Shown here in pieces: positions 26,165-35,613 of a DNA stretch of 64,000 bases. Made by a program: the position numbers and the translations under genes. Under the pieces are notes generated by a model. It saw nothing but the letters and a program-made list of their open reading frames with translations, made no database searches and had not been told where the DNA came from. The stretch is from an uncultured Poribacteria bacterium (GTDB lineage Bacteria > Poribacteria > WGA-4E > WGA-3G), in the NCBI GenBank assembly GCA_951813545.1, contig OX638352.1, positions 248,001-312,000 on the forward strand, given 5' to 3'. Within the stretch, counting starts at the first letter, position 1. Each line of letters opens with the position of its first letter.

Positions 26165-26734
26165 ATGAGAGAGACATCCAGTGCGGCGAACGCCACACTC
26201 TATCAAATCATCCCCAGCGAAATCTGCTTCTCTTGTGATGTGTGCTGTCGATTTTTAGAAGCGGACAGCCCTCTTGCACCCATTTTCACCGAAGTCGAGA
26301 CGGAAAGAGTCAAAGCATACGGTGCCGATCCCACGCTATTCCGCCCACAGACAGATGGAAAAAGCGCACAGATCCAACTAAAATCCCACAAAGATTTCTA
26401 CATCTGCCCCTTTTTTGAGCCAGAGACGAGTCACTGTACCATCTATCCGATTCGTCCACTCGACTGCCAACTCTATCCCTTCGCGCTTATGTTCAACGAG
26501 GACGGGAACGAGGTTGTGCTCGGTGTGGATACCCTTTGCCCGTTCGGTGAAGCACATCTCGAAACAGAAGCCTTCCAGCGGCACATTCGGCAGGTCATTG
26601 ATTACGTTGAATCCGAAACGGTCACCGCACAGATTGCTGCCAACTGGAGCCTCATAGGTGATTACCAAGACACCGTGAAGATTGTCCATACGTTAGTCCA
26701 ATTGACAGATGCAACTCCAACCCTTAACACTTAA
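26165..26734 (+). CDS. YkgJ-family cysteine cluster protein
   Basis: A 189-residue protein with the zinc/iron-chelating Cys pattern of the YkgJ (CxxCxxCC) family: CFSCDVCC near residue 19, CPFF near 80, C in SHCTIYPIRPLDCQLYPF near 89-99 and a further DTLCPFG. The metal and role are not established for most members. The start is ATG 26165, without a clear ribosome-binding site. It overlaps the DUF2156 gene by 26 bp, so the two are surely cotranscribed. Confidence 0.85.
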   Translation: MRETSSAANATLYQIIPSEICFSCDVCCRFLEADSPLAPIFTEVETERVKAYGADPTLFRPQTDGKSAQIQLKSHKDFYICPFFEPETSHCTIYPIRPLDCQLYPFALMFNEDGNEVVLGVDTLCPFGEAHLETEAFQRHIRQVIDYVESETVTAQIAANWSLIGDYQDTVKIVHTLVQLTDATPTLNT

Positions 26735-27626
26735 CGACAAACCAATTTTCGACGCATACGCGCATCGGACACGCACACGCCTTTCCAACTACGCCTTCGC
26801 GCCACTTTATGTATGGCAGGAGCACTTTCAGTTTTATTGGACGCTGTTAACGGACTATCTATGTATTTTCGCAAAGCAGGGTGACGACTATTTCATGCCG
26901 ATTCTGCCGATGCCATACAAAACCGAAAACCGAGATTACCTAAGCGTCATTCGCGAAGTATATCAGTTTATGTTCGCATCGAATCGGAACCCACACATCG
27001 CCCGAATCGAAAACGTTCCACAGGAGATGCTTCGCTTTTTTGAAAAGAATGGGTTTCGTGCCACCTTGAAGGAAACCGAATACCTCTATGAGACAGCAAC
27101 ACTCAGCGAGCTAAGCGGCAATCGCTTCAAGAGTAAACGGAATGCCTACAACGCTTTTATTGAGCGGTATCCGTCGGCAACATTCAGTTCTTATCACGCC
27201 ACCGACAGTGGTCCGTGTCTCGCACTCTATGACGCGTGGTACACCGCACGCACAGCAAAATGTGCTAACGAAATTTATCGAGCGATGCTTGATGATTCTC
27301 AATCGGCGCACCGAATTTCTGTCACGCATGCGGAAGCACTCGGACTTCTCGGTAGGGCTGTTCGTATTGATGGGGAAATGAAAGGTTATACTTTCGGATA
27401 TCCGCTGAATGCGGATATATTCTGTATATTATTTGAGATTACAGACCTCGGCACAAAAGGACTCGCGCAGTTTATCTACCGCGAATTCTGCAAGGAGTTG
27501 ATGAATTCCTACAAATGGATTAACGCGATGGACGATTCAGGGTTGGAGAACCTAAAGCGCGTTAAACGTTCCTATCACCCTTGTCAACTGCTTCCGTCAT
27601 ACAATATTGTTATGACAGAAGATTAA
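26709..27626 (+). CDS. DUF2156 (GNAT-fold, LPG-synthase-like) protein
   Basis: A 305-residue soluble protein of the DUF2156 family, which is the C-terminal acyltransferase-like half of lysyl-phosphatidylglycerol synthase (MprF). It shows DYLSVIREVYQFM, KSKRNAYNAFIERYP, a GRAVRIDGEMKGYTFGYPL strand pair and GLAQFIYREFCKELM before an N-A-M-D-D-S-G-LENLK-R-VKRSYHP end, a segment typical of the family. Substrate unknown. It overlaps ykgJ by 26 bp. Confidence 0.8.
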   Translation: MQLQPLTLNDKPIFDAYAHRTRTRLSNYAFAPLYVWQEHFQFYWTLLTDYLCIFAKQGDDYFMPILPMPYKTENRDYLSVIREVYQFMFASNRNPHIARIENVPQEMLRFFEKNGFRATLKETEYLYETATLSELSGNRFKSKRNAYNAFIERYPSATFSSYHATDSGPCLALYDAWYTARTAKCANEIYRAMLDDSQSAHRISVTHAEALGLLGRAVRIDGEMKGYTFGYPLNADIFCILFEITDLGTKGLAQFIYREFCKELMNSYKWINAMDDSGLENLKRVKRSYHPCQLLPSYNIVMTED

Positions 27627-27723
27627 AAAAAGAGCGCAGCCCAAGCATCGCGCCGGGCGGCTCCACGGAAAGGAACATCAAATACCTAACCCACCTCACC
27701 GAACCGCACGGAAAATTAAAAAG

Positions 27724-28437
27724 ATGAAACCAGCATTTATTTTCCTCAACGGCTACTACGACACACGGCATTTCGATTTTTACCGTCAAGAGATCGAAAA
27801 CGCAGTGGAAAACCGTTTTCCGCTTATCTGTGCCGATGGGGGCATCAGGATATTCGACGAATTAAATCAACGAGGGAACACATCGCTTGTCCCAGACGTC
27901 CTCATTGGTGATATGGATTCGGCTAAAGAAGTGGCAACAAAAGCAAAACATACCGTTCAGGATTGGATCGGACAGACAGACAAAGATTATACCGATGGAC
28001 AACTCGCTGTGGCTTACGCGCTGGAACAAAACAACTGCCAGCATATCATCATTTACGGCGGTTTACCGCGCCCAGAAGCATACGAGACCGACCAGTTTCT
28101 TGGCAACCTAAAACTGATGCGCTTTGGGCATTACCGTGTGCCAGCAGATGCGTCTTACATAGCCGAAATGCGGGACCCGAAACAAACAATCCATTATGTT
28201 CTCTCAGTAGTGCGATTAAGCCGAAAAAACAGCGGTTTACAACGCGTCTCACTCATTGCAGAAGTCGCTAACGTTGTCGTGGAAAGCAGCGAAAATCTGC
28301 GTTGGGACTTAGCATCATTACATATCCACCCCGACCTGACAAACGCCCTTCGCAACGAATTCATAGAAGGGGCAGAATCGGCAACCATCCAATTGGTAGA
28401 CGGGTCCGCGCCAGTCTATGTGATTCACAACTGGTAG
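27724..28437 (+). CDS. Thiamine diphosphokinase
   Basis: A 237-residue protein with the catalytic domain of thiamin pyrophosphokinase: CADGGIRIFDEL, PDVLIGDMDS (Mg/ATP Asp pair) and QTDKDYTDGQLAV, equivalent to the D-K-D-x-T-D motif. The C-terminal part resembles the thiamin-binding beta-sandwich only loosely. The enzyme transfers pyrophosphate from ATP to thiamin to make ThDP, the cofactor needed by the KorAB enzyme encoded at 31.7-34.7 kb. ATG 27724 has only a weak purine stretch upstream. Its 3' end overlaps the convergent dehydratase gene by 13 bp (28425-28437). Confidence 0.8.
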   Translation: MKPAFIFLNGYYDTRHFDFYRQEIENAVENRFPLICADGGIRIFDELNQRGNTSLVPDVLIGDMDSAKEVATKAKHTVQDWIGQTDKDYTDGQLAVAYALEQNNCQHIIIYGGLPRPEAYETDQFLGNLKLMRFGHYRVPADASYIAEMRDPKQTIHYVLSVVRLSRKNSGLQRVSLIAEVANVVVESSENLRWDLASLHIHPDLTNALRNEFIEGAESATIQLVDGSAPVYVIHNW

Positions 28438-29390
28438 CAAAGGACTTTCTTGAGCGTTTCCGTGTCCAGATTTCCACCACTCATCACCATCACCACATGT
28501 TTCCCTGCCAATGTATCGGTGAGTTTATGCGCAGCTGCTATTGGAGACGCGCCTGCCCCTTCCGCCAAGTTGTGCGTCCACCGCAATGCCGAACGGATGC
28601 CCTTTTCAAGTTCTGCTTCGCTGAGCAGAACAATATCGTGAATACCCTCTTTAATAATAGCAAAAGGCAATGGGAATGGCGTACGGGTCGCAAGACCGTC
28701 CGCAATCGTATCGCAGGAATCGGTTTCTACACACTGGCCTGTCTTCCAGGAGCGATAAATAGCTGGAGCGTTTTCCGCTTGCACACCGATGACCTTGACA
28801 TTCGGATTAACTGCCTTCGCAACGGTGATAGCCCCGCAGCAACCACTCCCACCACCGATGGGCACAATGATCGCGTCCACATTTGGAAGGCTTTCAAAAA
28901 TCTCAAGTGAATACGTGCCGACACCATGGAAGAGTCCCAGTTCCATACACGGGTGAACGTAGTAAAGCCCGCGTTCCGCTTGGAGCCTTTCACACAATGC
29001 GAGCGCCTCGTCAAAATCGTTTCCGTGTTCGATGAGTTCCGCGCCAAACGCCCGCATCGCGCTATTCTTTTCAGGGTTATTCCCGTGCGGTACAACAACG
29101 GTGGCTTTAACACCAAACTGCGCCGCTGCATAGGCGATCGACTGCCCATGATTGCCACGGGTTGCCGTAAGCACTCCCTTTTCACGCTGCACTTGTGGTA
29201 GGTGGTGCATGAAATTCAACCCGCCACGTACCTTAAAACTACCTGTTGGGTGATGGTTTTCGTGTTTGATGTATGCCTGAAATCCAAGTCGTTCGGACAA
29301 TTCTGGATAGTAGATTAAGGGGGTCTGTTTTAAAAACCGCGCCACGACCTTTTTCGCGGCAATGATGTCTTGAAATTTAAGAGTTCCCAT
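28425..29390 (-). CDS. Threonine/serine dehydratase family PLP enzyme
   Basis: A 321-residue fold-type II PLP enzyme without a regulatory ACT domain, so it is of the catabolic or biodegradative type. The Schiff-base Lys is Lys53 in GSFKVRGG, and the phosphate loop is GGGSGCCGA. RGNHGQSIAYAA is the Asn-loop motif. It may deaminate L-threonine or L-serine to 2-oxo acids or act as a hydroxyaspartate dehydratase or racemase; these cannot be separated from the sequence alone. AAGGAATAAA precedes ATG 29390. Confidence 0.85.
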   Translation of the reverse strand: MGTLKFQDIIAAKKVVARFLKQTPLIYYPELSERLGFQAYIKHENHHPTGSFKVRGGLNFMHHLPQVQREKGVLTATRGNHGQSIAYAAAQFGVKATVVVPHGNNPEKNSAMRAFGAELIEHGNDFDEALALCERLQAERGLYYVHPCMELGLFHGVGTYSLEIFESLPNVDAIIVPIGGGSGCCGAITVAKAVNPNVKVIGVQAENAPAIYRSWKTGQCVETDSCDTIADGLATRTPFPLPFAIIKEGIHDIVLLSEAELEKGIRSALRWTHNLAEGAGASPIAAAHKLTDTLAGKHVVMVMSGGNLDTETLKKVLCYQL

Positions 29391-29571
29391 TTTATTCCTT
29401 TAGTATAGTTGTCGGTTGCCAGAAAAGTATCTACTTACCGTGCTGAGAACTGACAACCCAAAACTGATGATGCTTAAAAATAGTATCTTGTAAACGTAAA
29501 AAATCTATGCTAATATGATAACATATTTTACGGCGCACATTCAAAACGAATCGCAGCGAAAGGAAACGCAC

Positions 29572-30513
29572 ATGGCACAAGAATGGCACTCCACAGAGCT
29601 TGAAATTGAGGAGACCGATGACCTCATTGAGGTCTGTTATGAAAATGGATGGACCGATGGTCTCCCTGTCGTTCCACCGACACCTGAGCGCGTTGAACGA
29701 ATGCTCAGTGCTACAGATCGGGATCCGGACGAACTCATTGCAGCGGTCCCACCGAAATGGGGCAGAGCCACTGTCGAAAAGGTTGCTATTAACGCTGTTA
29801 TGGCGGGATGCAAACCGGAATATCTACCACTTATTCTCACCGCAGTTGAGGCGATGACAGCCGAGCAGTTCAATCTGCATGGCGTTCAGGTCACAACCTC
29901 ACACGTTGGACCGATGCTTGTCGTGAACGGACCGATCCGAAGACAGTTAGAAATTAACGACGGATTCAATCTCTTCGGTCAAGGATATCGTGCAAATGCA
30001 ACCATTGGTCGTGCGCTGAGGCTCATCTGTACGAATATCGGCGGCGCGTTGCCCGGTGAACTCGATCGCGCAGCCTTTGGACACGCTGGAAAATATACGT
30101 GCTGCATCGCTGAAAAGGAGGAGACAAGTCCTTGGGAATCCCTGCACGTCGAACGCGGGTTTCAAGCAGACGATAGCACTGTCACGGTTTTCGCCGCTGC
30201 TGGTCCTCAAACTGTCAACGATCACGGTAGCAACACCGGAGAAGGCATCCTCAACACAATTGCCCAGAATATCGCCGCTCCGGGTAACAGCAGCGGAGAG
30301 ACCCTTCTTGTCATAGGCGTTGAGCATGCGAAAACAATTTCAGAAGATGGGTTCAGCAGAGCCGACATCCAGCGGTACATCGCTGACACTACACAGCAAT
30401 ACTCGGCAGCAGATTTGCTGCTCATGGTAGCGGGTGGACCCGCAGGGAGATGGACCATCGTTGTTCCCGGATGGGGTTCACCTACCTCTCGCGCTGTCAC
30501 AATGACGGTGTAG
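29572..30513 (+). CDS. Conserved protein of unknown function (UGSC-associated type)
   Basis: A 313-residue protein with a distinct N-terminus, ENGWTDGLPVVPPTPERVERML, then EKVAINAVMAGCKPEYLPLILTAVEAM and a Gly-rich centre. As far as I recall, this family is widespread in uncultured bacteria and actinobacteria and is found beside or fused to the small UGSC (seleno)proteins, but no function is known and no UGSC motif is seen here. The start is ATG 29572, with AAAGGAAACGCAC upstream. The gene stands alone. Confidence 0.7.
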   Translation: MAQEWHSTELEIEETDDLIEVCYENGWTDGLPVVPPTPERVERMLSATDRDPDELIAAVPPKWGRATVEKVAINAVMAGCKPEYLPLILTAVEAMTAEQFNLHGVQVTTSHVGPMLVVNGPIRRQLEINDGFNLFGQGYRANATIGRALRLICTNIGGALPGELDRAAFGHAGKYTCCIAEKEETSPWESLHVERGFQADDSTVTVFAAAGPQTVNDHGSNTGEGILNTIAQNIAAPGNSSGETLLVIGVEHAKTISEDGFSRADIQRYIADTTQQYSAADLLLMVAGGPAGRWTIVVPGWGSPTSRAVTMTV

Positions 30514-30590
30514 ACGCTATCCAATCCGAGATCAAAGTTGCAAAATTCGGTCGGAATTTTTCGCTGAAAATATTTTTGCAAATCGGCAAA

Positions 30591-30636
30591 AAATGTGGTA
30601 TCCTTTATTAAGTAAATGTGGTATCCTTTATTAAGT
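30591..30636 (+). repeat. 23-bp perfect tandem duplication
   Basis: The 23-bp unit beginning AAATGTGGTATCC and ending TTATTAAGT is present twice back to back (30591-30613 and 30614-30636). It lies about 60-100 bp before the first CBS gene, and each copy contains a TATCCT that could serve as a -10 element. Polymerase slippage is the likely origin. Confidence 0.85.
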
Positions 30637-30693
30637 AAATAGAATAAGAAACTGAAATCTGTTTTCCAACGTTACACTAAAGGGATAGATGCG

Positions 30694-31122
30694 ATGGACG
30701 CGAGAACGCTGTCTTTACCGATTAGCACATTAGACTACAAACAACCTGCTACCGTGTCACTTGGATCCCCCGTCTCTATTGTGATTGATATGATGCAGGA
30801 GGGAGGACGCGGGTGTGTTCTCGTCGTTGATGAGGATGAACAATTAGTCGGAATCATCACTGAACGCGACTTGCTGCAGCACGTGAGCGGGCAGCGCGCC
30901 GCGCCTACCGAATTTAAGGTCGAACAGGTAATGACACCGGATCCAGAATCACTTCGCGCCAGTGACCCGATCGCCTTCGCACTAAACTTGATGCACCTTG
31001 GGCATTTTCGGCACGTTCCTCTCTGCGTCTGGGATGACCAAGAAGAAGCATATCCCATCGGCATAATTTCAACCCGCGATATTCTCGAACATATCGCTAT
31101 ATTCATAGAAAATCAGGAGTAG
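30694..31122 (+). CDS. CBS-domain pair protein
   Basis: A 142-residue Bateman module made of two CBS motifs: GCVLVVDEDEQLVGIITERDLLQHV followed, after VMTPDPESL, by HVPLCVWDDQEEAYPIGIISTRDIL. Such modules bind adenosyl ligands (AMP, ATP, SAM) and act as energy sensors or allosteric parts. AAAGGGA precedes ATG 30694. A second CBS gene follows after 11 bp and then korAB, suggesting that the pair senses energy state for this enzyme (inference). Confidence 0.85.
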   Translation: MDARTLSLPISTLDYKQPATVSLGSPVSIVIDMMQEGGRGCVLVVDEDEQLVGIITERDLLQHVSGQRAAPTEFKVEQVMTPDPESLRASDPIAFALNLMHLGHFRHVPLCVWDDQEEAYPIGIISTRDILEHIAIFIENQE

Positions 31123-31133
31123 GAGGCGTAACC

Positions 31134-31667
31134 GTGCTGTACGACTTGGCAATTGACAAAGAATTAGAGCAGATGGACGAAGATGCTGCGTTAAAGGCAT
31201 GGAGTGCGCAAGAAATTCAGATTTCCCTAAAAGATCTGATGCGTCCTATTATAACTATTGATATTAATTATAGTGCAAACGAGGCGATTGATCTCCTCTT
31301 AGCAAACAAGATCGGTGCAGCACCTGTCGTCGAAAATGGAACGCTCCGTGGAATTTTTAGTGAACGAGACGTGCTCAACGAAATTCTCAACAAGCAGGTC
31401 GGAGATCTGGATGCCATCAGCGTTAAAGAATTCATGATAGCAGATCCACAAACAGCAAACCCGGAAGACTCGCTGAACACCGCTATCCTCTATATGGCAC
31501 GAGGTGGCTACCGACACGTTCCCATTGTTGATACTGAGAACCGCCCGCTCGGTATGGTGTCCATTCGTGACGTGATCTCCTATCTCGTAGAAGAATTTCC
31601 GCAAGAAGTTTTAACGCTACCTCCGAGGCCTGTTCGTGATGCCTTCAAAGCCCGTGAGGGGGCGTAA
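31134..31667 (+). CDS. CBS-domain pair protein
   Basis: A 177-residue protein with about 35 residues of charged leader, then two CBS motifs: LLLANKIGAAPVVENGTLRGIFSERDVLNEI and GGYRHVPIVDTENRPLGMVSIRDVISYL, separated by KEFMIADPQT. The start is GTG 31134 with GGAGGCG upstream. It lies between the first CBS gene and korA (77 bp) on the same strand. It is not a close duplicate of the first CBS protein. Confidence 0.85.
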   Translation: MLYDLAIDKELEQMDEDAALKAWSAQEIQISLKDLMRPIITIDINYSANEAIDLLLANKIGAAPVVENGTLRGIFSERDVLNEILNKQVGDLDAISVKEFMIADPQTANPEDSLNTAILYMARGGYRHVPIVDTENRPLGMVSIRDVISYLVEEFPQEVLTLPPRPVRDAFKAREGA

Positions 31668-31744
31668 ATGTTTTAGAACCTCACATTTTTTATAGGCGTG
31701 CCTCCTAAGCGCGCACCTACCACAGAAAAAAGGAAGCAATTGTG

Positions 31745-33598
31745 ATGCGCAAGCCAGTAGAGCAAATCGAGGAAGCGACAATTCTATTTGCTGGCGACTC
31801 CGGCGATGGGTCGCAGACCATTGGCACACAAATGACAGAAACCACCGCCCTCATTGGGAACGATGTCGCCACGCTACCCGACTATCCCGCCGAGATCCGA
31901 GCTCCTGCTGGATCGTTAGCAGGGGTGTCCGGGTTCCAACTCCACTTCTCAAGCGAACAAATTCACACCCCCGGAGATCTCTGCGATGTACTCGTAGCAA
32001 TGAATCCCGCCGCTTTAAAGGTCCACCTAAATAAACTCAAACCGAACGGTATCCTCATTGTAAATGTCGATAATTTTGCGCGCCGCAATCTACGCCTTGC
32101 AGGATACGAAAGTAATCCGCTTGAAGACGATACACTTACAAAATACCAAGTTTTCCAAGTCGAACTCACGCAGCTCACCCGAAAATCACTCGAAACAACG
32201 GACTTGACGACAGGGGAAATTGATCGGTGTAAAAACTTTTTCGCACTCGGTATGATCCTCTGGTTCTACAATCGTCCAATGGAATACACGATGAAGTGGA
32301 TCAAGGTAAAGTTCGCTAAAAGACCTGAGTACATTGAATCAAATATCCTTGCACTTCGCGCTGGAAATACTTATTGCGAAGCGACCGAGCAATTCGCTGT
32401 CTCCTACGATGTTAAACCTGCTACCTTTGAACCGGGCACCTACCGAAACATTGAAGGCAACATGGCAACGGTGCTTGGACTCGTCGCCGCATCGCATCAA
32501 TCCGGTCTACCACTCGTTTATGGCAGCTATCCCATCACACCTGCAAGTGATATTCTTCACGGACTCGCACAATACCGGAATTTCGGGGTCGTCACAATGC
32601 AGATGGAAGATGAAATCGCCGCTGTGGGGGTCGCAATCGGTGCGGCATTTAGCGGTGCGCTCGGGGTCACCGGTAGTAGCGGTCCTGGTCTTGCGCTCAA
32701 ATCGGAAGCGATTAACCTTGCCATGATTGCAGAACTACCGATCGTGGTATGTAACATCCAGCGCGCAGGTCCCTCAACAGGAATGCCGACAAAAACGGAA
32801 CAGTCGGATCTTTTGCAAATGTTTTACGGTAGGAACGGCGAGTCCCCGATTCCGATTATCGCGCCCTCACGACCGTACGATTGTTTTGAAACAATCTATG
32901 AAGCATGCCATATCGCCATCAAATACAGAACCCCTGTAATCTTCCTCTCCGACCTCTACATCGGGATGGGGGCTGAACCGTGGAAAATCCCACAGCTCTC
33001 CGAATTACCAGAAATTAGAGCAAACTTTGCAGTGAGCGCAGACACTAATAATGGATTTGAACCTTATCTACGCGATCCAGAGACATTGGCGCGTCCGTGG
33101 GCAAAACCCGGTACCCCCGGCTTAGAGCACCGTATCGGTGGTTTAGAGAAATCGGATGTGACAGGACACGTCAGTTACGATACCGAAAACCACGAAAAAA
33201 TGGTGGAAATCCGTGCAGAAAAAGTTGCCCGCATCGCGGATGACATCCCACCTACCGAGGTCTTTGGTGCACAAGAAGGCGAAATTCTTTTGCTTGGTTG
33301 GGGTGGCACCTATGGTGCAATCCGAACAGCAGTTGAAAACTGTACCGCTGAAGGACTCCCGATAGGACACGTACATCTTCGACACCTCAATCCTTTCCCG
33401 AATGATTTAGGCGACATTCTCAACAGATTCAAAAAGATTTTGATTCCTGAACTCAACAGTGGTCAACTCCGTCAACTCATTCGTAGCACCTATCTCATCA
33501 ATGCAATCGGGTTTAACAAGGTGCAAGGACAACCCTTCCACGTTTTTGAGTTGCATTCTAAAATTGACGAGATTCTTAAAGACATAGGACACCCTTAG
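31745..33598 (+). CDS. korA: 2-oxoacid:ferredoxin oxidoreductase, fused gamma-alpha subunit
   Basis: A protein of about 617 residues. The N-terminal 200 residues are the gamma domain (FAGDSGDGSQTIG, RAPAGSLAGVSGFQLHFS). The remainder is the alpha (pyrimidine-binding) domain with YPITPASDI, the glutamate-bearing MEDEIAAVGVAIGAAFSG and TGSSGPGLALKSEAI. With KorB it oxidatively decarboxylates a 2-oxo acid (2-oxoglutarate is the commonest substrate for this fusion type) to acyl-CoA, reducing ferredoxin. I use ATG 31745; GTG 31742, one codon up, is equally possible (AGGA at 31731-31734). korB follows after 28 bp. Confidence 0.92.
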   Translation: MRKPVEQIEEATILFAGDSGDGSQTIGTQMTETTALIGNDVATLPDYPAEIRAPAGSLAGVSGFQLHFSSEQIHTPGDLCDVLVAMNPAALKVHLNKLKPNGILIVNVDNFARRNLRLAGYESNPLEDDTLTKYQVFQVELTQLTRKSLETTDLTTGEIDRCKNFFALGMILWFYNRPMEYTMKWIKVKFAKRPEYIESNILALRAGNTYCEATEQFAVSYDVKPATFEPGTYRNIEGNMATVLGLVAASHQSGLPLVYGSYPITPASDILHGLAQYRNFGVVTMQMEDEIAAVGVAIGAAFSGALGVTGSSGPGLALKSEAINLAMIAELPIVVCNIQRAGPSTGMPTKTEQSDLLQMFYGRNGESPIPIIAPSRPYDCFETIYEACHIAIKYRTPVIFLSDLYIGMGAEPWKIPQLSELPEIRANFAVSADTNNGFEPYLRDPETLARPWAKPGTPGLEHRIGGLEKSDVTGHVSYDTENHEKMVEIRAEKVARIADDIPPTEVFGAQEGEILLLGWGGTYGAIRTAVENCTAEGLPIGHVHLRHLNPFPNDLGDILNRFKKILIPELNSGQLRQLIRSTYLINAIGFNKVQGQPFHVFELHSKIDEILKDIGHP

Positions 33599-33626
33599 TC
33601 TCAAACGCCAAAGGCGGTAACACACC

Positions 33627-34673
33627 ATGAAAAGAAAAAGAACTTCTCGCATTCCGGCCGGGGCACCGACTGTTACAAGAGCGGATTTTAAATCCGATCA
33701 GGACACGCGCTGGTGCCCGGGGTGTGGCGACTACTCCATCCTTGCCCAGACGCAACACATCATGCCTGAACTCGGCATCCCGAAAGAAAATATTGTCTTT
33801 ATCTCCGGCATCGGGTGTTCAAGTCGGTTCCCATATTATATGAACACCTACGGTTTCCACACGATTCATGGCAGAGCACCAACCATAGCATCTGGTGTGA
33901 AAATGGCGAATCCAGACCTTTCCGTATGGGTTATCACGGGTGACGGCGATGCGCTCTCTATTGGGGGTAACCACTTCATCCACCTGATGCGTCGGAATTT
34001 CAACATCAACATGCTCCTGTTCAACAATCGCATCTACGGACTCACGAAGGGACAATACTCACCCACATCCGAACAAGGGAAAAAGACGGATTCCACCCCA
34101 CTCGGTTCAGTAGATACCCCGTTCAATCCGATCAGCCTCGCACTGGCTTCAGGGGCTACGTTCGTCGCACGTTCTGTTGACATAGATTCAGGGCACTTGC
34201 GTCCCATGCTTAAGGCGGCCTTTGCGCATAAAGGTACCTCTTTCATCGAGATCTACCAAAATTGCCACATCTTCAACGACGATACCTTTGAACTATACAG
34301 AGAAAAAGAGAATAAGGCTGACCATACGGTGCTTTTGGAACACGGCGAACCCCTCGTTTTCGGTGCCGAGCGTGATAAGGGTATCCGACTTAACGGTTTC
34401 CAACCTGAAGTCGTTGACACCACGAATGGCGAATATTCTATCGACGACCTCATCGTCCACGACCAATACGCTGAGGACACCACCTTAGCAAACTTCCTCG
34501 CGGGGATGAGCGACACACCTGACATGCCGCATCCGATGGGTATCTTCCGCAGCGTCCGGCACCCGTGCTACGAAGATCTGATGACGAGCCAGATCCGCAC
34601 TGCAAAAGAAAGTATGGGCGACGGCGACCTCGAAGCACTCCTCAATGCTGGTGAAACATGGACTGTGTCATAA
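33627..34673 (+). CDS. korB: 2-oxoacid:ferredoxin oxidoreductase beta subunit
   Basis: A 348-residue ThDP-binding subunit. The TRWCPGCGDYSIL motif, ISGIGCSSRFPYYM, and the ThDP/Mg motif GDGDALSIGGNHFIH with NIRIYG-like NNRIYGLTKGQYSPTS are all present. There is no 4Fe-4S ferredoxin-like insert, so electrons go to a free ferredoxin. It is coupled with the KorA fusion upstream. The ThDP it needs could be supplied by the kinase encoded at 27.7 kb. Confidence 0.93.
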   Translation: MKRKRTSRIPAGAPTVTRADFKSDQDTRWCPGCGDYSILAQTQHIMPELGIPKENIVFISGIGCSSRFPYYMNTYGFHTIHGRAPTIASGVKMANPDLSVWVITGDGDALSIGGNHFIHLMRRNFNINMLLFNNRIYGLTKGQYSPTSEQGKKTDSTPLGSVDTPFNPISLALASGATFVARSVDIDSGHLRPMLKAAFAHKGTSFIEIYQNCHIFNDDTFELYREKENKADHTVLLEHGEPLVFGAERDKGIRLNGFQPEVVDTTNGEYSIDDLIVHDQYAEDTTLANFLAGMSDTPDMPHPMGIFRSVRHPCYEDLMTSQIRTAKESMGDGDLEALLNAGETWTVS

Positions 34674-34751
34674 GTATTGTACTATACCTTGACGTATTGT
34701 GGAATAGATAGCACTAACAAACGTTTCGTTACCCCGATGCGTGAATATTCT

Positions 34752-34790
34752 ACTTCGGTCTGTTCAGCGACGAAAACGTTAGTCTGAAGT
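34752..34790 (+). repeat. Imperfect inverted repeat related to the one at 45702-45742
   Basis: ACTTCGGTCTG (34752-34762) is followed 18 bases later by AGTCTGAAGT (34781-34790), an imperfect complement. The left arm is identical to that of the repeat at 45702. It lies in the gap between korB and the DppA-like gene. Confidence 0.5.
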
Positions 34791-34839
34791 CTCAACTTTT
34801 CAAAGTTGATTGGCTGTCAAATTTGGCAGGATTCCCAGA

Positions 34840-35613
34840 ATGAAGATTTACATTTTGACTGACTTGGAAGGGGTTGCGATGGTATCCCGCTTCAGTCAAA
34901 CCCGTGAAGAAGGTCCCCAGAAACAGACAGCCATGAAATTATTGACGCAGGAGGTAAATGCTGCTGTTGATGGTATTCTTGATGTGGATGCGGACGCAGA
35001 AATTGTGGTCTGGGATGGACACGGAACTGGCGGAATTGATGTGCTCGAATTTCATCCGAAGGCGAAGCTTATTGCGCGGGGTCCCATTCGCCCGCCCTAC
35101 TATCTTGACGAGACATACGACGCGCTCTTTTTCTTAGGACAACACGCCATGGCAGGCACGCCAAACGCGCCGTTGAGTCATACATACTCTTCTTTGTCAA
35201 TTGAGTACTACAAACTCAATGGGAAAATGATCGGAGAATTCGGATGCCGTGCAGCGATGGCAGGCACTTTCAATGTCCCAACGGTTTTCATCTCTGGTGA
35301 CGATAAAGCGGTTATAGAAGCGAAGCAACTTATACCCAATATTTATGGCGTTGAAACCAAACAGGGACTCGGACAGGAACTCGCACTGCATCTCTCACCG
35401 CAACGGTCGCGAGAATTGATTCGAGAGACTGCTGCGGCTGCGTGCCGAAATATCACTGAGATTGCCCCATTGAAAATCCATCCACCTTATGCGTTTGAAG
35501 TACGGGTGCTTGAAGGTAAATCAATTGAAGGGTATCTGAAACGAGGGGCAGTAAAAATTGATGATCGCACTGTTAGTTGGCATAGCGATGATCTTTGCGC
35601 CCTGTCTATTTAA
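34840..35613 (+). CDS. M55 family D-aminopeptidase (DppA-like)
   Basis: A 257-residue zinc peptidase of the DppA family. The two metal-site motifs are TDLEGVAM at the N-terminus and VWDGHGTGG near residue 60; GQHAMAG and LSHTYSS follow, and EFGCRAAMAG is the usual central motif. DppA-type enzymes release N-terminal D-amino acids from peptides such as D-Ala-D-Ala. I start at ATG 34840, with AGGA about 8 nt upstream, rather than ten codons earlier. Confidence 0.88.
   Translation: MKIYILTDLEGVAMVSRFSQTREEGPQKQTAMKLLTQEVNAAVDGILDVDADAEIVVWDGHGTGGIDVLEFHPKAKLIARGPIRPPYYLDETYDALFFLGQHAMAGTPNAPLSHTYSSLSIEYYKLNGKMIGEFGCRAAMAGTFNVPTVFISGDDKAVIEAKQLIPNIYGVETKQGLGQELALHLSPQRSRELIRETAAAACRNITEIAPLKIHPPYAFEVRVLEGKSIEGYLKRGAVKIDDRTVSWHSDDLCALSI

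Noticed and set aside
28302..28910. Plus-strand open frame of 202 codons
   Set aside because: It overlaps the thiamine diphosphokinase gene in another frame and the dehydratase gene in antisense; it has no domain.
29572..30513. Selenoprotein of the UGSC family
   Set aside because: No in-frame TGA or UGSC/CGSC motif exists in this gene; only the long partner-type protein is present.
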